DNA of 9,051 nt from UBA9547 sp044349205 (GCA_044349205.1 JBIKRJ010000092.1:1-9051); one strand, 5' to 3'. Shown: positions 1 to 8,555, counted from the stretch's first letter. Translations and numbers: made by a program. The notes: a model not told the origin generated them from the letters alone.

Positions 1-2007
1 CAATTGGTTACAATCGATCTCTCTCCTTTTATTGGTTCCATAGAAACTCCCTCCAACAATGCCGTTTCAAACACAGGTCTTCACATCACATCTAGCAGCG
101 AAGTAAGCGTGTATTATGAAGTGCAAGGTATCCCCAACATTACTACAAACAATGGATACTTTACGCTGAATAACAGCGACATATTTGTATTGAAAGGAAA
201 TGATGCGTTAGGGAAAACCTTCTTTATTCCCATGCAAAATTTTTGGCGCAACCAGACTAGGGGCAATCTCGATGCTTGGGCTTCTTTTGACATAGTGGCC
301 ACCGAGAACAATACCCTCATAACCATCACTCCAACGCAAGCCTTGTTTGGAAATCACCCTGCCAACGAGGCTTTTACCATCACGCTTCAAAAAGGACAAA
401 CCTATTCGGCGCGCGCGCTTACCACCGTAGCCGCCGAAAGACCCACTGGCTCAAAAGTAGAATCGAACAAACCTATTGCCATTACCTACAAAGACGACTC
501 GATGTTTCAAGGCAGTAATTGGGACATGGCTGGCGACCAACTTATTCCTGCCAACAACACCGGAACCGAATATATTGCATTGAAAAACTCAGCTTCTGGT
601 TTTTTTACTGACCGACTATTTGTGACCGCTACCCAAAACGGGACGAAAGTCACGGCGGGTTCCGACACTTTTTTATTGGATGCCGGCGCAACCCAAAACT
701 ACCTTCTCACCGATTCCTGTATTTTTCTGCAATCCAATGCCCCTGTGTATGTGTTTCACATTTCGGCATTCAACAACGAACTGGGTGGGGCTTTGTTGCC
801 CCCCGTTACCTGTACTGGCTCCAAACAGGTGGTTTTTGTACGATCGACCGACGAAACTTTTTCTTTAAACATTTTGGTGCGCGCGGGTGGTGAGGGAAAC
901 TTTACCCTGAACAGTTCAACCTCTATCATAACCGCTTCAAAATTTAAAGAGGTGAAAGGTGCAGAAGGCAAATGGAAATTTGCGCAATTGTTTTTAGAAG
1001 ATGAAATTATACCCGAACAGGCATACACTTTAAAAAATAGCACTTCCGATTTTCACCTTAGTACACAAAATGGCGATTTGGTCACGGGCTTTCGCTACGG
1101 TTACTTTTCGGGTTATGGGTCTGTAAACCTTGGTAACGACCGAACCATTTGCATAGGCGACAGCACCGAATTAGATGCTGGCATCAACAAAGATTCTTAT
1201 TTGTGGAGCACGGGCGAAACAAATCCAATCATTACCGTAAAAGATACAGGAAATTATTTTGTTGTAACTACTAAAAACACTTGCTTGTTCAGAGACAGCG
1301 TTACTGTCCAATTTTATCCCGAGTTTACAAGTCCCATTTTAGGAAACGACACTGCGGTGTGCGCCAACATTCATTTTCAAATTAAAACCATATCGAATTT
1401 CAATACTTATTTGTGGCAAGACAAAAGCACAAAAGAGAAATTTACCCCAACCCAAACGGGTGAATATTGGGTACGTGTAAGCAATGAATATGGATGTGTA
1501 AAATCTGACACCCTGCAATTTACCTCCTACCCCACTCCTGCACCCGCCATAGAATTCAGCGGCGACATAGTGGACTTGTGCAACAGCAGTATTATTGCAT
1601 TGACAGCCACCCCCACCTTTGCCGCTTATTTTTGGCACAATGGTGACACCACCAAACAAATCACGAGCGAGAGAACTGCCGACGACACCTACCAAGTGAC
1701 AGTAACTTCGGCAAATGGTTGTGTGGCCACCGCCAAAACACAAATCGATTGTTCGCCCTACATAAGCATTCCCAATGTCATTACCCCAAACGGCGACAAC
1801 CTCAACGATATTTTTAGGATAAATAATTTTAAATCAGACATTTGGGAGTTGGAAATATACAACAAATGGGGTTCGAGGGTCTTTGATGCGAAGCCGTACC
1901 ATAACGACTGGCAAGCTTCGGGTTTGCCCGAAGGAGTCTATTTTTACTCCTTGAAACATCTTGAAAATAGCACGGCTTACAAGGGCTGGTTACAAGTAAT
2001 TCGATAA
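1..2007 (+). CDS. Large secreted T9SS adhesin-like protein, 5' end missing
   Basis: The reading frame is open at the left edge (first codon CAA at 1-3), so the start and signal peptide lie outside the window; the TTG at 4 is not a convincing start. Residues below are counted from that TTG. The first ~365 residues resemble the IgGFc-binding-protein N-terminal domain (VTIDLSP, LITITPT, 'SNKPIAITYKDDSMFQG'). Then come Ig/PKD-like repeats, two opening with LGND plus a Cys (about 376-438 and 446-508) and a third at about 512-583, each with a 'YLW'/'YFW' core and a closing Tyr-x-V strand. Residues ~586-667 are a gliding-motility-associated C-terminal domain (type B T9SS signal: IPNVITPNGDNLND, YNKWGSRVF, LPEGVYFYSL). 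The product is therefore probably exported through the outer membrane by T9SS and held at the surface or released. Its ligand cannot be told. Domain family names are from memory of the motifs. Confidence 0.88.
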   Translation, partial: QLVTIDLSPFIGSIETPSNNAVSNTGLHITSSSEVSVYYEVQGIPNITTNNGYFTLNNSDIFVLKGNDALGKTFFIPMQNFWRNQTRGNLDAWASFDIVATENNTLITITPTQALFGNHPANEAFTITLQKGQTYSARALTTVAAERPTGSKVESNKPIAITYKDDSMFQGSNWDMAGDQLIPANNTGTEYIALKNSASGFFTDRLFVTATQNGTKVTAGSDTFLLDAGATQNYLLTDSCIFLQSNAPVYVFHISAFNNELGGALLPPVTCTGSKQVVFVRSTDETFSLNILVRAGGEGNFTLNSSTSIITASKFKEVKGAEGKWKFAQLFLEDEIIPEQAYTLKNSTSDFHLSTQNGDLVTGFRYGYFSGYGSVNLGNDRTICIGDSTELDAGINKDSYLWSTGETNPIITVKDTGNYFVVTTKNTCLFRDSVTVQFYPEFTSPILGNDTAVCANIHFQIKTISNFNTYLWQDKSTKEKFTPTQTGEYWVRVSNEYGCVKSDTLQFTSYPTPAPAIEFSGDIVDLCNSSIIALTATPTFAAYFWHNGDTTKQITSERTADDTYQVTVTSANGCVATAKTQIDCSPYISIPNVITPNGDNLNDIFRINNFKSDIWELEIYNKWGSRVFDAKPYHNDWQASGLPEGVYFYSLKHLENSTAYKGWLQVIR

Positions 2008-2065
2008 AAAAGTAAATTGCCGATGCTATAAAAAGCATTAAGGAAATGATTTTTATTTACTAAAA

Positions 2066-2389
2066 ATGGAAAAGAAAAGAATACTCGTGCTGGTGCTGCT
2101 TTTGTTGGGCATGTTGTATATTTCCACTTTGACCTACGATGCCATAGATTACACGCTTGGCGTCTATTCGGAAGAAACGACTTTCGATAATACTTCCGAC
2201 AACGAAACAGACGTTTCGCCCGAAGAACGCATCAAACAAAAAATCGAAGACGACATTTTCAACAACATTACGGCTTATTTGCCATTTGTTTTTGCCCTAA
2301 GTCTGACCTTCTACGTTTTTTACTTGCTGTTGAAAGAATTGGTAAAAAGTACCAGTTCTACCAAAAAATCTCGCTATATTGATTATTGA
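2066..2389 (+). CDS. Small two-helix membrane protein, unknown function
   Basis: A 107-residue protein with ATG at 2066. It has a Lys/Arg-rich start (MEKKR) followed by a hydrophobic helix at about residues 5-21, an acidic, polar stretch at about 33-66 (many Asp, Glu, Asn and Thr), a second hydrophobic helix at about 70-89, and a basic Ser/Thr/Lys tail ending in YIDY. With positive charge at both ends, both termini are likely cytoplasmic and the acidic stretch periplasmic. I do not recognise the family. It starts 58 bases after the adhesin gene and ends 25 bases before the next gene, so it is probably cotranscribed with the latter. No catalytic motif is visible. Codon use looks ordinary for the window and the frame has no competing long overlap, so it is likely real. 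Confidence 0.72.
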   Translation: MEKKRILVLVLLLLGMLYISTLTYDAIDYTLGVYSEETTFDNTSDNETDVSPEERIKQKIEDDIFNNITAYLPFVFALSLTFYVFYLLLKELVKSTSSTKKSRYIDY

Positions 2390-2414
2390 AAGATCAAATT
2401 AGCCAGACTACCCA

Positions 2415-2717
2415 ATGGAACACCCAACACATTACGGCACCGTTTCGGAAGCATTGGAATACTTCCGAACGCAAGGTTATACAATAGACTTCAATCTGGA
2501 AGAAAACCTACTTGTTTTTGAAAAGGGAAAATTCAGTTCTAATGAATTCGAAATTATGGATGTTTTTCGATACGAGGGCAGTACCGACCCTGCCGATGAA
2601 GCTACCGTGTATGCCTTACAATCAAAATCAGGAATGAAAGGGGTGCTGGTAACTGGTTACGGAATGTCGTCCGACCTATTTTCAGAAAACATTCTTAGCA
2701 AAATTGGCAGGAAGTAA
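2415..2717 (+). CDS. Conserved 100-residue Bacteroidota protein, unknown function
   Basis: A soluble 100-residue protein with no signal peptide or membrane helix. The pattern 'TVSEALEYFRTQGYTIDFNL' near the N-terminus, 'EFEIMDVFRYEGSTDPADE' in the middle and 'YALQSKSGMKGVLVTGYG' near the C-terminus matches, from memory, a small family widespread in Bacteroidota. Members are often labelled 'phosphoribosylpyrophosphate synthetase' in databases, but the protein is far too short for that enzyme (about 300 residues) and shows no PRPP-binding motif, so that name should not be transferred. The layout suggests a small alpha/beta fold: an N-terminal helix, then a strand-rich body. It lies 25 bases after the two-helix membrane protein and is the last gene of the plus-strand group. 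Its biochemical role is not known. Confidence 0.8.
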   Translation: MEHPTHYGTVSEALEYFRTQGYTIDFNLEENLLVFEKGKFSSNEFEIMDVFRYEGSTDPADEATVYALQSKSGMKGVLVTGYGMSSDLFSENILSKIGRK

Positions 2718-2723
2718 ATTACG

Positions 2724-2748
2724 TTGAGGACAAGCGCCCTATCCTTAA
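2724..2748. terminator. Weak hairpin between convergent genes
   Basis: TTGAGGA (2724-2730) can pair with TCCTTAA (2742-2748), 7 bp including one G-U pair on the plus strand, with an 11-base loop. A second tiny hairpin, GAAC-AAAA-GTTC, follows at 2752-2763, and then a T-rich stretch on the plus strand that is the Lys-rich 3' end of the helicase gene. It sits in the 45-base gap between converging genes, where a terminator would be expected, but the stems are short and the T-tract is not directly adjacent. Confidence 0.3.
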
Positions 2749-2762
2749 ATTGAACAAAAGTT

Positions 2763-3998
2763 CTATTTCTTTTTCTTTTTTCGAGCTTTTTGAAAGTCCT
2801 CGAAATCAGAAATTTCTTTCATAATTGCTTTCAAGTCTTTGGGCGCATCATTCGAAAAATCGAGCGTAGACTGATAATCTTCTTTGTCGAATGCCATGAT
2901 GTTGATGGACGAGCCGACAAACTTTTCAATGGCTTCCAACAACGGTTTTTCTTCGGGACTACAAAAAGAAATGGCATACCCCTTTTCTACGCCCCTGCCA
3001 GTGCGGCCCACACGATGCACATAATTTTCGGGGATTTCGGGCAAATCGTAATTGACCACATATTCCACCTGCTTTATGTCTATTCCACGGGCACTTACAT
3101 CGGTGGTAACCAATACTTTCACTTCGCCCGAAATGAATTTTTGCAAAGCCTCGATACGTTCTGCCTGTGGCTTGTCGCCATGAATAGTGACAGTTTTTAT
3201 GCCTACTCTTTCCATTGCAGCAAAAACCCTTTCGGCTCTTACTTTCGTCCTGACAAAGACTACCATTTTGCTTGCAGGATTTTGGTTTACAATTCGTTCC
3301 AAAAAGAAGCGTTTGTCGTCCATTGCAATCATGGTCACCGAATGGTCTACATTTTTCGACACAGGGTTTTTGGGCGAAATTTGAATGCGGATAGGGTTTT
3401 TGACCAGCGAATAAGCCAACTCTTTAATTTCGGGATTGATGGTAGCCGAAAAAAACAAGGTTTGGTGGTGCTTGGGTAAAAACTTTTTCACGTCTTGAAT
3501 GTCTTTCAAAAAACCCAAAGCCAACATTTTATCGGCCTCGTCCAAAACCAATATTTCGGTTTGGGTTATTTTTAATTGCTTTTGGTAAATAAGGTCGAAC
3601 ATGCGACCGGGAGTAGCTATCAACACATCTGTGCCATTTTTCAAATCGGCAATTTGATTTTCCTGCTCCAAACCGCCCACCAAGGCCACCATTTTCAAAT
3701 GGGTAAAACGCGAAATAGAGACAAAAACTTCATGTATTTGAAGCGCCAACTCGCGGGTAGGCACCAACACCAAAGCGCGTGCACCTTCGTGCCTACGTGC
3801 GTTTAAAGCCAAAAAATGAATGATGGGAATGGCAAAAGCAGCTGTCTTTCCGGTGCCAGTTTGGGCAATGGCCATCACATCCTCGCCTTTCAAAATACTG
3901 GGAATTGCTTTGAACTGAATGTCGGTTGGGCGCTTAAACCCAAGTTCGGCCAAGCTTTTTTTTATGGGGGAAAGAATGTGGTAGTCTTCGAATTTCAA
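2763..3998 (-). CDS. DEAD-box ATP-dependent RNA helicase (RhlE-like)
   Basis: A 411-residue superfamily 2 helicase that unwinds or remodels RNA using ATP, likely in ribosome assembly, RNA decay or cold adaptation. All core motifs are visible: Q motif (GFKRPTDIQ, 20-28), motif I AQTGTGKT (45-52), Ia PTRELALQ (80-87), Ib TPGR (129-132), II DEAD (153-156), III SAT (184-186), V ARGID (303-307) and VI HRVGRTGR (328-335). The tail is short and ends in a run of lysines, which fits non-specific RNA binding. The start is TTG at 3998, because the only upstream codon before an in-frame TGA (4002-4004) is AAT, and the next in-frame ATG (residue 42) would delete the Q motif. The resulting N-terminus, MKFEDY, is where relatives of this family normally begin. 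It lies 22 bases after sixA and is probably cotranscribed. The exact subgroup is not certain. Confidence 0.95.
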   Translation of the reverse strand: MKFEDYHILSPIKKSLAELGFKRPTDIQFKAIPSILKGEDVMAIAQTGTGKTAAFAIPIIHFLALNARRHEGARALVLVPTRELALQIHEVFVSISRFTHLKMVALVGGLEQENQIADLKNGTDVLIATPGRMFDLIYQKQLKITQTEILVLDEADKMLALGFLKDIQDVKKFLPKHHQTLFFSATINPEIKELAYSLVKNPIRIQISPKNPVSKNVDHSVTMIAMDDKRFFLERIVNQNPASKMVVFVRTKVRAERVFAAMERVGIKTVTIHGDKPQAERIEALQKFISGEVKVLVTTDVSARGIDIKQVEYVVNYDLPEIPENYVHRVGRTGRGVEKGYAISFCSPEEKPLLEAIEKFVGSSINIMAFDKEDYQSTLDFSNDAPKDLKAIMKEISDFEDFQKARKKKKK

Positions 3999-4020
3999 AT
4001 TTCAAAAAAGTAAAAAGTTT

Positions 4021-4527
4021 TCATGACTCATAGCCGTCTTTGGGGTAAATGAACCAGTCTAAACGACCCAAACCCTCTGAGACCATTTTCCAAGAGTCTA
4101 TTTCAAAAGAAATGCTGACAATACCAGCGGTGGGTATATTGCCAATAACCGTTTTGGTCAAAAATTCAGCATAATGTGTAAGACCAAGATTATGCCCCAC
4201 AAGCAATACCTTTTCATACTTATCGTCTAGTTCGTTGGTAATGCGCAAAAGCGTGCGTGGCGAGGCCTCGTAAATATCTTGTTCGAAAACCAACTTTTCT
4301 TCCTCGTAAGGCAACTGTTCGCACACATATTGCGCAGTGAGTTTGGCTCTCTCTGCCGGACTTGAAATCACAAAATCGGGCTTAAAATGCTGTACATTAG
4401 CCAAACGCAATCCCATAAGGGGGGCATCGCGATAGCCCCTATTGTTCAAAGGACGATCAAAATCATTTCCAGCCATACCAGACCAATCCGATTTGGCATG
4501 ACGCATTAAAACAAGTTGTTTTGACAT
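4021..4527 (-). CDS. sixA: SixA-like phosphohistidine phosphatase
   Basis: A 168-residue single-domain protein of the histidine phosphatase (phosphoglycerate mutase-like) superfamily. The catalytic RH pair is at residues 9-10 (LMRHAKSDW), an Arg that fits the phosphate pocket is at 60 (SSPAERAK), and the second catalytic His is at 112 (VGHNLGLT). 'RHAKSDW' is characteristic of the SixA branch, which in Escherichia coli removes phosphate from histidine phosphotransfer proteins; the actual partner here is unknown. No signal peptide is seen, so it is cytoplasmic. The ATG at 4527 is preferred over the TTG two codons upstream, since it puts the first strand at the usual place. It ends 22 bases before the helicase start, suggesting one transcript. 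The 124 bases between it and the upstream transporter gene show no convincing terminator or promoter. Confidence 0.9.
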   Translation of the reverse strand: MSKQLVLMRHAKSDWSGMAGNDFDRPLNNRGYRDAPLMGLRLANVQHFKPDFVISSPAERAKLTAQYVCEQLPYEEEKLVFEQDIYEASPRTLLRITNELDDKYEKVLLVGHNLGLTHYAEFLTKTVIGNIPTAGIVSISFEIDSWKMVSEGLGRLDWFIYPKDGYES

Positions 4528-4651
4528 GGGCAAAGACTAAGGAATCACGATTTAGCATTTTTTGGGCAGAAAAACACCATAAACCTCATGTACCTATGTA
4601 AAGAGGATGGAAAATAAGTCCCCCCCTTTTGCTCTTACGTCAATGTTCAGG

Positions 4652-5812
4652 TTATTTCAAAAGAAAGTATTGAACAGCTACGCCTAGCAATGACGCCCCC
4701 AGAATCACAACAGGTTCTTGCAACTTTTTGAATTTGAACAACAAAGCAGCGGTTGAAACCGCAATGACTACCGTAGGCCAATCGTGCAGGTTTCTTTTGG
4801 CCAAAACCAATACTGCCCCCGCAATAGCACCAATGGCCGCAGCCGTAACGCCATCTACAAAAGCTTTAATTGCAGGGTTTTTCCCATATTTTTTGAAGTA
4901 CGGTGCAGGTAGGATGGTAAATAAATAACAGGGAATAAAAGTGGCCAAAGCCGCTACCGAAGCACCGGCAAAGCCAGCCGTAAGGTAGCCAATAAAACCT
5001 ACTGTAATCACCACTGGTCCAGGCGTAATCATGGCAACTGCCACCGCATCTACAAACTGCTGCTCATTCAGCCATTGGTATTCTTTTACTACGCCGCCGT
5101 ACAAAAAGGGTACTATAGCCAAACCACTCCCAAACACAAAGGCACCTGCCTTGGTGAAAAACCAAGCTATTTGCCACAATTTGGCATTGGTGGAAACTTG
5201 GGTGGGTATTTGCAATAGAACGGGCAACGCTATTGTTTTCAACGAACCAAACTTCCATTTAGGTGGGCTCTTCAATAACCAAATCAAGACACCACCTCCT
5301 ATAATGAGCCACATATTTTCTTCTTCTGTAATAAAAGTAAAGACCGCCAAAACCAAGAAAATAGCCCACAACCAATAATCTTTGCCTATACTTTTGGAGA
5401 TGAGTTTGTAGCTACCAATACTTATGATGCCAATGACGGAAGCGCCCACTCCATAAAAAATAGACTGCATTAGTGGCAATCCATCGAATTTGACATAAGC
5501 CCAGCCAATGGCCAAAACCATAAGAAATGAAGGTAAAACAAAAGCCAAACCAGCGAGTGTTGCGCCCAAAATACGGTAATGCACATAGCCTAAATAAATA
5601 GCCAATTGGGCAGCCAAAGGTCCTGGTGCTAATTGTGATAACGCCAATCCTTCTTTATATTCATCGTCCGAAATCCATTTTCTTTCCTCGACCAAATCGC
5701 GGTACATGTAACCGACCAAGGCTACGGGGCCGCCAAAACCCGTAGTGCCTAATTTCAAATAATAGATAATCAAGTCTTTGAGCGAATAATTGGGTTTGTA
5801 TTCGATAATCAT
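4652..5812 (-). CDS. chrA: ChrA-type chromate/anion transporter
   Basis: A 386-residue inner-membrane protein of the CHR family, whose characterised members export chromate driven by the membrane potential. It is the 'long' form, with two homologous halves. The first has TGFGGP (24-29), the 'EERKWISDDEY' segment and SQLAPGP (59-65); the second repeats this as GAFVFGSG (223-230), a 'KEYQWLNEQQFVDA' segment and MITPGP (261-266). Hydrophobic helices fill the rest, with a short polar linker around 182-192. The start is ATG at 5812 and the stop TAA at 4652. No ChrB-type regulator or other metal-resistance gene is next to it, so the natural substrate may be another oxyanion such as sulfate. A sulfate-like role would fit the sulfur theme of the receptor upstream, but that is inference only. 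A terminator separates it from the receptor gene, so it probably has its own promoter. Confidence 0.93.
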   Translation of the reverse strand: MIIEYKPNYSLKDLIIYYLKLGTTGFGGPVALVGYMYRDLVEERKWISDDEYKEGLALSQLAPGPLAAQLAIYLGYVHYRILGATLAGLAFVLPSFLMVLAIGWAYVKFDGLPLMQSIFYGVGASVIGIISIGSYKLISKSIGKDYWLWAIFLVLAVFTFITEEENMWLIIGGGVLIWLLKSPPKWKFGSLKTIALPVLLQIPTQVSTNAKLWQIAWFFTKAGAFVFGSGLAIVPFLYGGVVKEYQWLNEQQFVDAVAVAMITPGPVVITVGFIGYLTAGFAGASVAALATFIPCYLFTILPAPYFKKYGKNPAIKAFVDGVTAAAIGAIAGAVLVLAKRNLHDWPTVVIAVSTAALLFKFKKLQEPVVILGASLLGVAVQYFLLK

Positions 5813-5859
5813 TTAATCTAATAAATGCGTGAATTAGTTGTTTTTGCTACTTGTGTGTT

Positions 5860-5902
5860 AACAGAAAAGCTTCCCAAGTACAATGTGCTTGGGAAGCCTG
5901 TT
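5860..5902 (-). terminator. Intrinsic terminator after the TonB-dependent receptor gene
   Basis: GCTTCCCAAG (5869-5878) and CTTGGGAAGC (5888-5897) form a perfect 10-bp stem with a 9-base loop. On the minus strand it is followed directly by TTTT (5868-5865). Outside, AACAG (5860-5864) can also pair with CTGTT (5898-5902) across that T-tract. It starts 35 bases after the receptor stop codon, so it should end the receptor transcript and isolate chrA. Confidence 0.85.
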
Positions 5903-5936
5903 GAAATATTTAACTTTAACACATCTCTAACGAAAA

Positions 5937-8555
5937 TTAGAATGAGTACCTTACATTAACACCATAGGTTTGAGGGTCGCCAAGTACACCTGCGTATTGA
6001 CCTGCATTACCTCCCGCTGGCAACAATTGCTCAAAATAGTTTTGGTTCAAAATATTGCGTCCCCAAACAAAAGCCGACAAACCATTGGTGGCACGGAAAC
6101 CAAGTCTGCCGTTGACGAGCGCGTAGCCATCTATGTTCAAATAAGCAGAGGGGGTAGGACTAGAGGAGAAAGACGTACGGTAGAAAGCATCCAACCCAAG
6201 GAAAAACTTGCCTTTTTGACCTACAAAACTTGCCTCATTGCTAGTAACCTCGCCACCCAACGTAACTGCCCACTTAGAAATACCTGGTAGTTCAGCTCCC
6301 GAAATATCTTTGAAGTTAAGCGAAACAGTCTTGCTTGGATTGTTGGGATCGGGCACGGTGGAGCCCGTTTCCTCCAATGGAAGAGGTGCATTCGTAAATT
6401 TAACATATTTGGCATCGGTGTAGGCCACTCCCAAATTAAAGCTTAAGTGTTTGCCTACTTTGGCCGAACCGTCCAATTCCAATCCCTGCACGCTTACCTT
6501 TTCAGCATTGGCCAAATAGCCACGGTTTACACCCAGTTCTGGCGATTGTACATTGGTCTGAAAATCATCTATGTTGGTTTGATACGCAGTCAAATTCAAT
6601 ATAGTATTTTGAGTTGGAGAAGACTTCACACCTACTTCGAAATGTGTCACGTATTCAGGTTTCACTGTGGCAAGCTCCACATTGGGCGTTCCATCGGTTT
6701 TGGAAGGGAGCCCTGCTACATTTACCCCAATGGGTTTGTAAGCAGTAGAATAGGTAGCATAGGTATTCAAACGGCTTGAAGGTTTGTAAGACACCGTCAA
6801 AATTCCACTCAAATTGGTGTTGTCGGCACTTGTATTGAACGATTGGTTAGTGTACACCTTTTTCTGAATCGCGATTTGGGCCGCCGTCGGATTTGCTGGA
6901 CCACCAAACGTTTCCCTAATGTAATCGACTTTTTTCTGGTCATAATTGTAGCGAATACCGGGTTGTATGTGGAATCCTTTGAAAATTTCCCAGTCTATGT
7001 TGGCAAAAGCCGCTGCACTGGTAGAATTAATAGTGTTGTAAGTATTGGTGCCAAAACCTGCCAAGGCTGTTTTCCAATTGGCAAGTGTAGTTGCCGATGC
7101 TTTCGCAGGGTCGGTGTCGATGGAAAAACGCCATTGGTCTGCACCTGCTTGCTCTACTTGTACTGGCGCCGACCATACGCTTTGGTTAAGCGCAAACAGT
7201 CCCACTACGCCACTGATTCGGTCAGTAATATTTCCTGCATATCGTAGCTCTTGCGAGGTTTGCTCTTGTCGCGAAGTAGCTTGTGACTTTTGCAAAACCG
7301 AAAGCCCGGTAAAATCTCGGTCATTGGATGGATTCCAAGTCCAAAAATTCCAGGCGGATGTCGAGGTCAAAATACCGCGTCCAATTTTAAAATCAGCGTT
7401 CAAAGATGCACCTCCAATGTCGTTGTGAGACTTCCAAGTCGTATTTTGGTCTACCACCCTGTCGAATGGGTTGCTGCTGGGCAACTGGTAATTCAAGTCG
7501 GCAATGATGTTGTTGAACTGTCGGTAAGCCGCCCTATTGGTAGGTGCCACCCCCGCTATCACCTGTGCGTATCCTTCTGGCACAGAAGAGTTGAAATGAC
7601 CTGTCAGGTTGATTTTGATTTTGCTTGTAGGCGTATAGAGCAACTGGGCACGTATTCCTTGATTATCGAGATTATTAATCCACTTTTGGCTGTTGACATT
7701 GTAGATAGTACCATTGCGTTTCGTACCTGAAAATGAAACCCTGGCTGCCAATTTTTCTTTGATGATAGGGCCTGTCACAGAGCCTTTGGCCTGCACGAAG
7801 TTAAAATTGCCGTAGCTCACTTCCATGTTGGCGCCAGGCTTGAAGCTTGGGGCACGGGTTACTACATTGAAAGCTCCCGCCGTGGTGTTCTTGCCGAAAA
7901 GAGTTCCCTGTGGGCCTCGCAATACCTCGACTCGTTCCACGTCCACAAAATCAAGCGCCGTGATGGCGGCACGCGCATAATACACACCGTCTATGTAGTA
8001 CCCCACACCTGGGTCAATGCCATCGTTGGTTAGACCAAAAGTAGAACCCAAACCACGTATTGTCAGTCCAGAATTGCGTGGATTAGATTGGTACAATTGT
8101 ACGGTAGGTGTAAGCTCTTTCAAACGGTTTACATTGAAAGCACCCGCATCTTCGGCCTTTTTCCCTCCTATCACGGTTACCGCAATAGGAATATCCTGCA
8201 CAGCTTCCTCTCGTCGCCTGGAAGTCACTAAGACAGCATCGGTCTCGTTCACCTGAGGTGCCAGCGACACCGAAACATTCAGATTCCCATCCTCTACCAG
8301 ATATTCTTTGGCACGATACCCTATGTAACTGATTTGGATGGTAATGGGCGAAGGAGAATAGGTTTTGATTTTAAATTCTCCATTGTCATCCGTTACCACG
8401 GCATTGGTCGAACCTTTTATTCCCACAACAGCCCCTACTACTGGTTCTGAATTGGTACTGTCGATGATTTTACCCCTTATTTCTTTAGGAGCATTTTGGG
8501 CCTGAGCCACTACTGCAAATAGCCAGAAAGCAATGAATAGAAATTTGTTTTTCAT
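5937..8555 (-). CDS. TonB-dependent outer-membrane receptor with carboxypeptidase-regulatory-like N-domain
   Basis: An 872-residue outer-membrane active transporter that imports a ligand with energy from TonB-ExbBD. The start is ATG at 8555, because it begins a clean signal peptide (MKNK, hydrophobic core, AQAQ at 17-20). A TTG eight codons upstream would spoil it. Domains: carboxypeptidase D regulatory-like fold at ~24-100 (IRGKIIDSTNSEPVVGA ... GEFKI ... SYIGYRAKEY), TonB box around 105-113 (TDAVLVTS), plug at ~117-235 (LTIRGLGS, VERVEVLRGPQGTLFGKNTTAG), beta-barrel from ~240 to the C-terminal Phe (NVRYSF). The plug is of the GPQGTLFGKNTTAG type seen in many single-protein receptors. No SusD-like lipoprotein gene adjoins it, so this is not a SusC/SusD pair. 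A SAM-I riboswitch leads the transcript, pointing to a sulfur- or methionine-linked substrate, which is inference; the ligand is not readable from the protein. An AT-rich inverted repeat (AATATT-TT-AATATT, 8563-8576) lies just before the start codon. Confidence 0.95.
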   Translation of the reverse strand: MKNKFLFIAFWLFAVVAQAQNAPKEIRGKIIDSTNSEPVVGAVVGIKGSTNAVVTDDNGEFKIKTYSPSPITIQISYIGYRAKEYLVEDGNLNVSVSLAPQVNETDAVLVTSRRREEAVQDIPIAVTVIGGKKAEDAGAFNVNRLKELTPTVQLYQSNPRNSGLTIRGLGSTFGLTNDGIDPGVGYYIDGVYYARAAITALDFVDVERVEVLRGPQGTLFGKNTTAGAFNVVTRAPSFKPGANMEVSYGNFNFVQAKGSVTGPIIKEKLAARVSFSGTKRNGTIYNVNSQKWINNLDNQGIRAQLLYTPTSKIKINLTGHFNSSVPEGYAQVIAGVAPTNRAAYRQFNNIIADLNYQLPSSNPFDRVVDQNTTWKSHNDIGGASLNADFKIGRGILTSTSAWNFWTWNPSNDRDFTGLSVLQKSQATSRQEQTSQELRYAGNITDRISGVVGLFALNQSVWSAPVQVEQAGADQWRFSIDTDPAKASATTLANWKTALAGFGTNTYNTINSTSAAAFANIDWEIFKGFHIQPGIRYNYDQKKVDYIRETFGGPANPTAAQIAIQKKVYTNQSFNTSADNTNLSGILTVSYKPSSRLNTYATYSTAYKPIGVNVAGLPSKTDGTPNVELATVKPEYVTHFEVGVKSSPTQNTILNLTAYQTNIDDFQTNVQSPELGVNRGYLANAEKVSVQGLELDGSAKVGKHLSFNLGVAYTDAKYVKFTNAPLPLEETGSTVPDPNNPSKTVSLNFKDISGAELPGISKWAVTLGGEVTSNEASFVGQKGKFFLGLDAFYRTSFSSSPTPSAYLNIDGYALVNGRLGFRATNGLSAFVWGRNILNQNYFEQLLPAGGNAGQYAGVLGDPQTYGVNVRYSF

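Noticed and set aside
2022..2039. GATGCT/AGCATT hairpin after the adhesin stop codon as a terminator
   Set aside because: Only 5-6 bp with an AT loop and no T-tract directly after it; the following genes may simply be cotranscribed.
2790..3479. A 229-codon plus-strand frame antisense to the helicase gene
   Set aside because: The opposite strand encodes a complete helicase with every motif; the antisense translation is rich in His, Phe and Cys and matches nothing recognisable.
4534..4651. Promoter or terminator between chrA and sixA, including the C-run at 4620-4626
   Set aside because: No TAnnTTTG box with correct spacing (TAGTCTTTG has one extra base) and no hairpin with a T-tract; nothing there can be supported.
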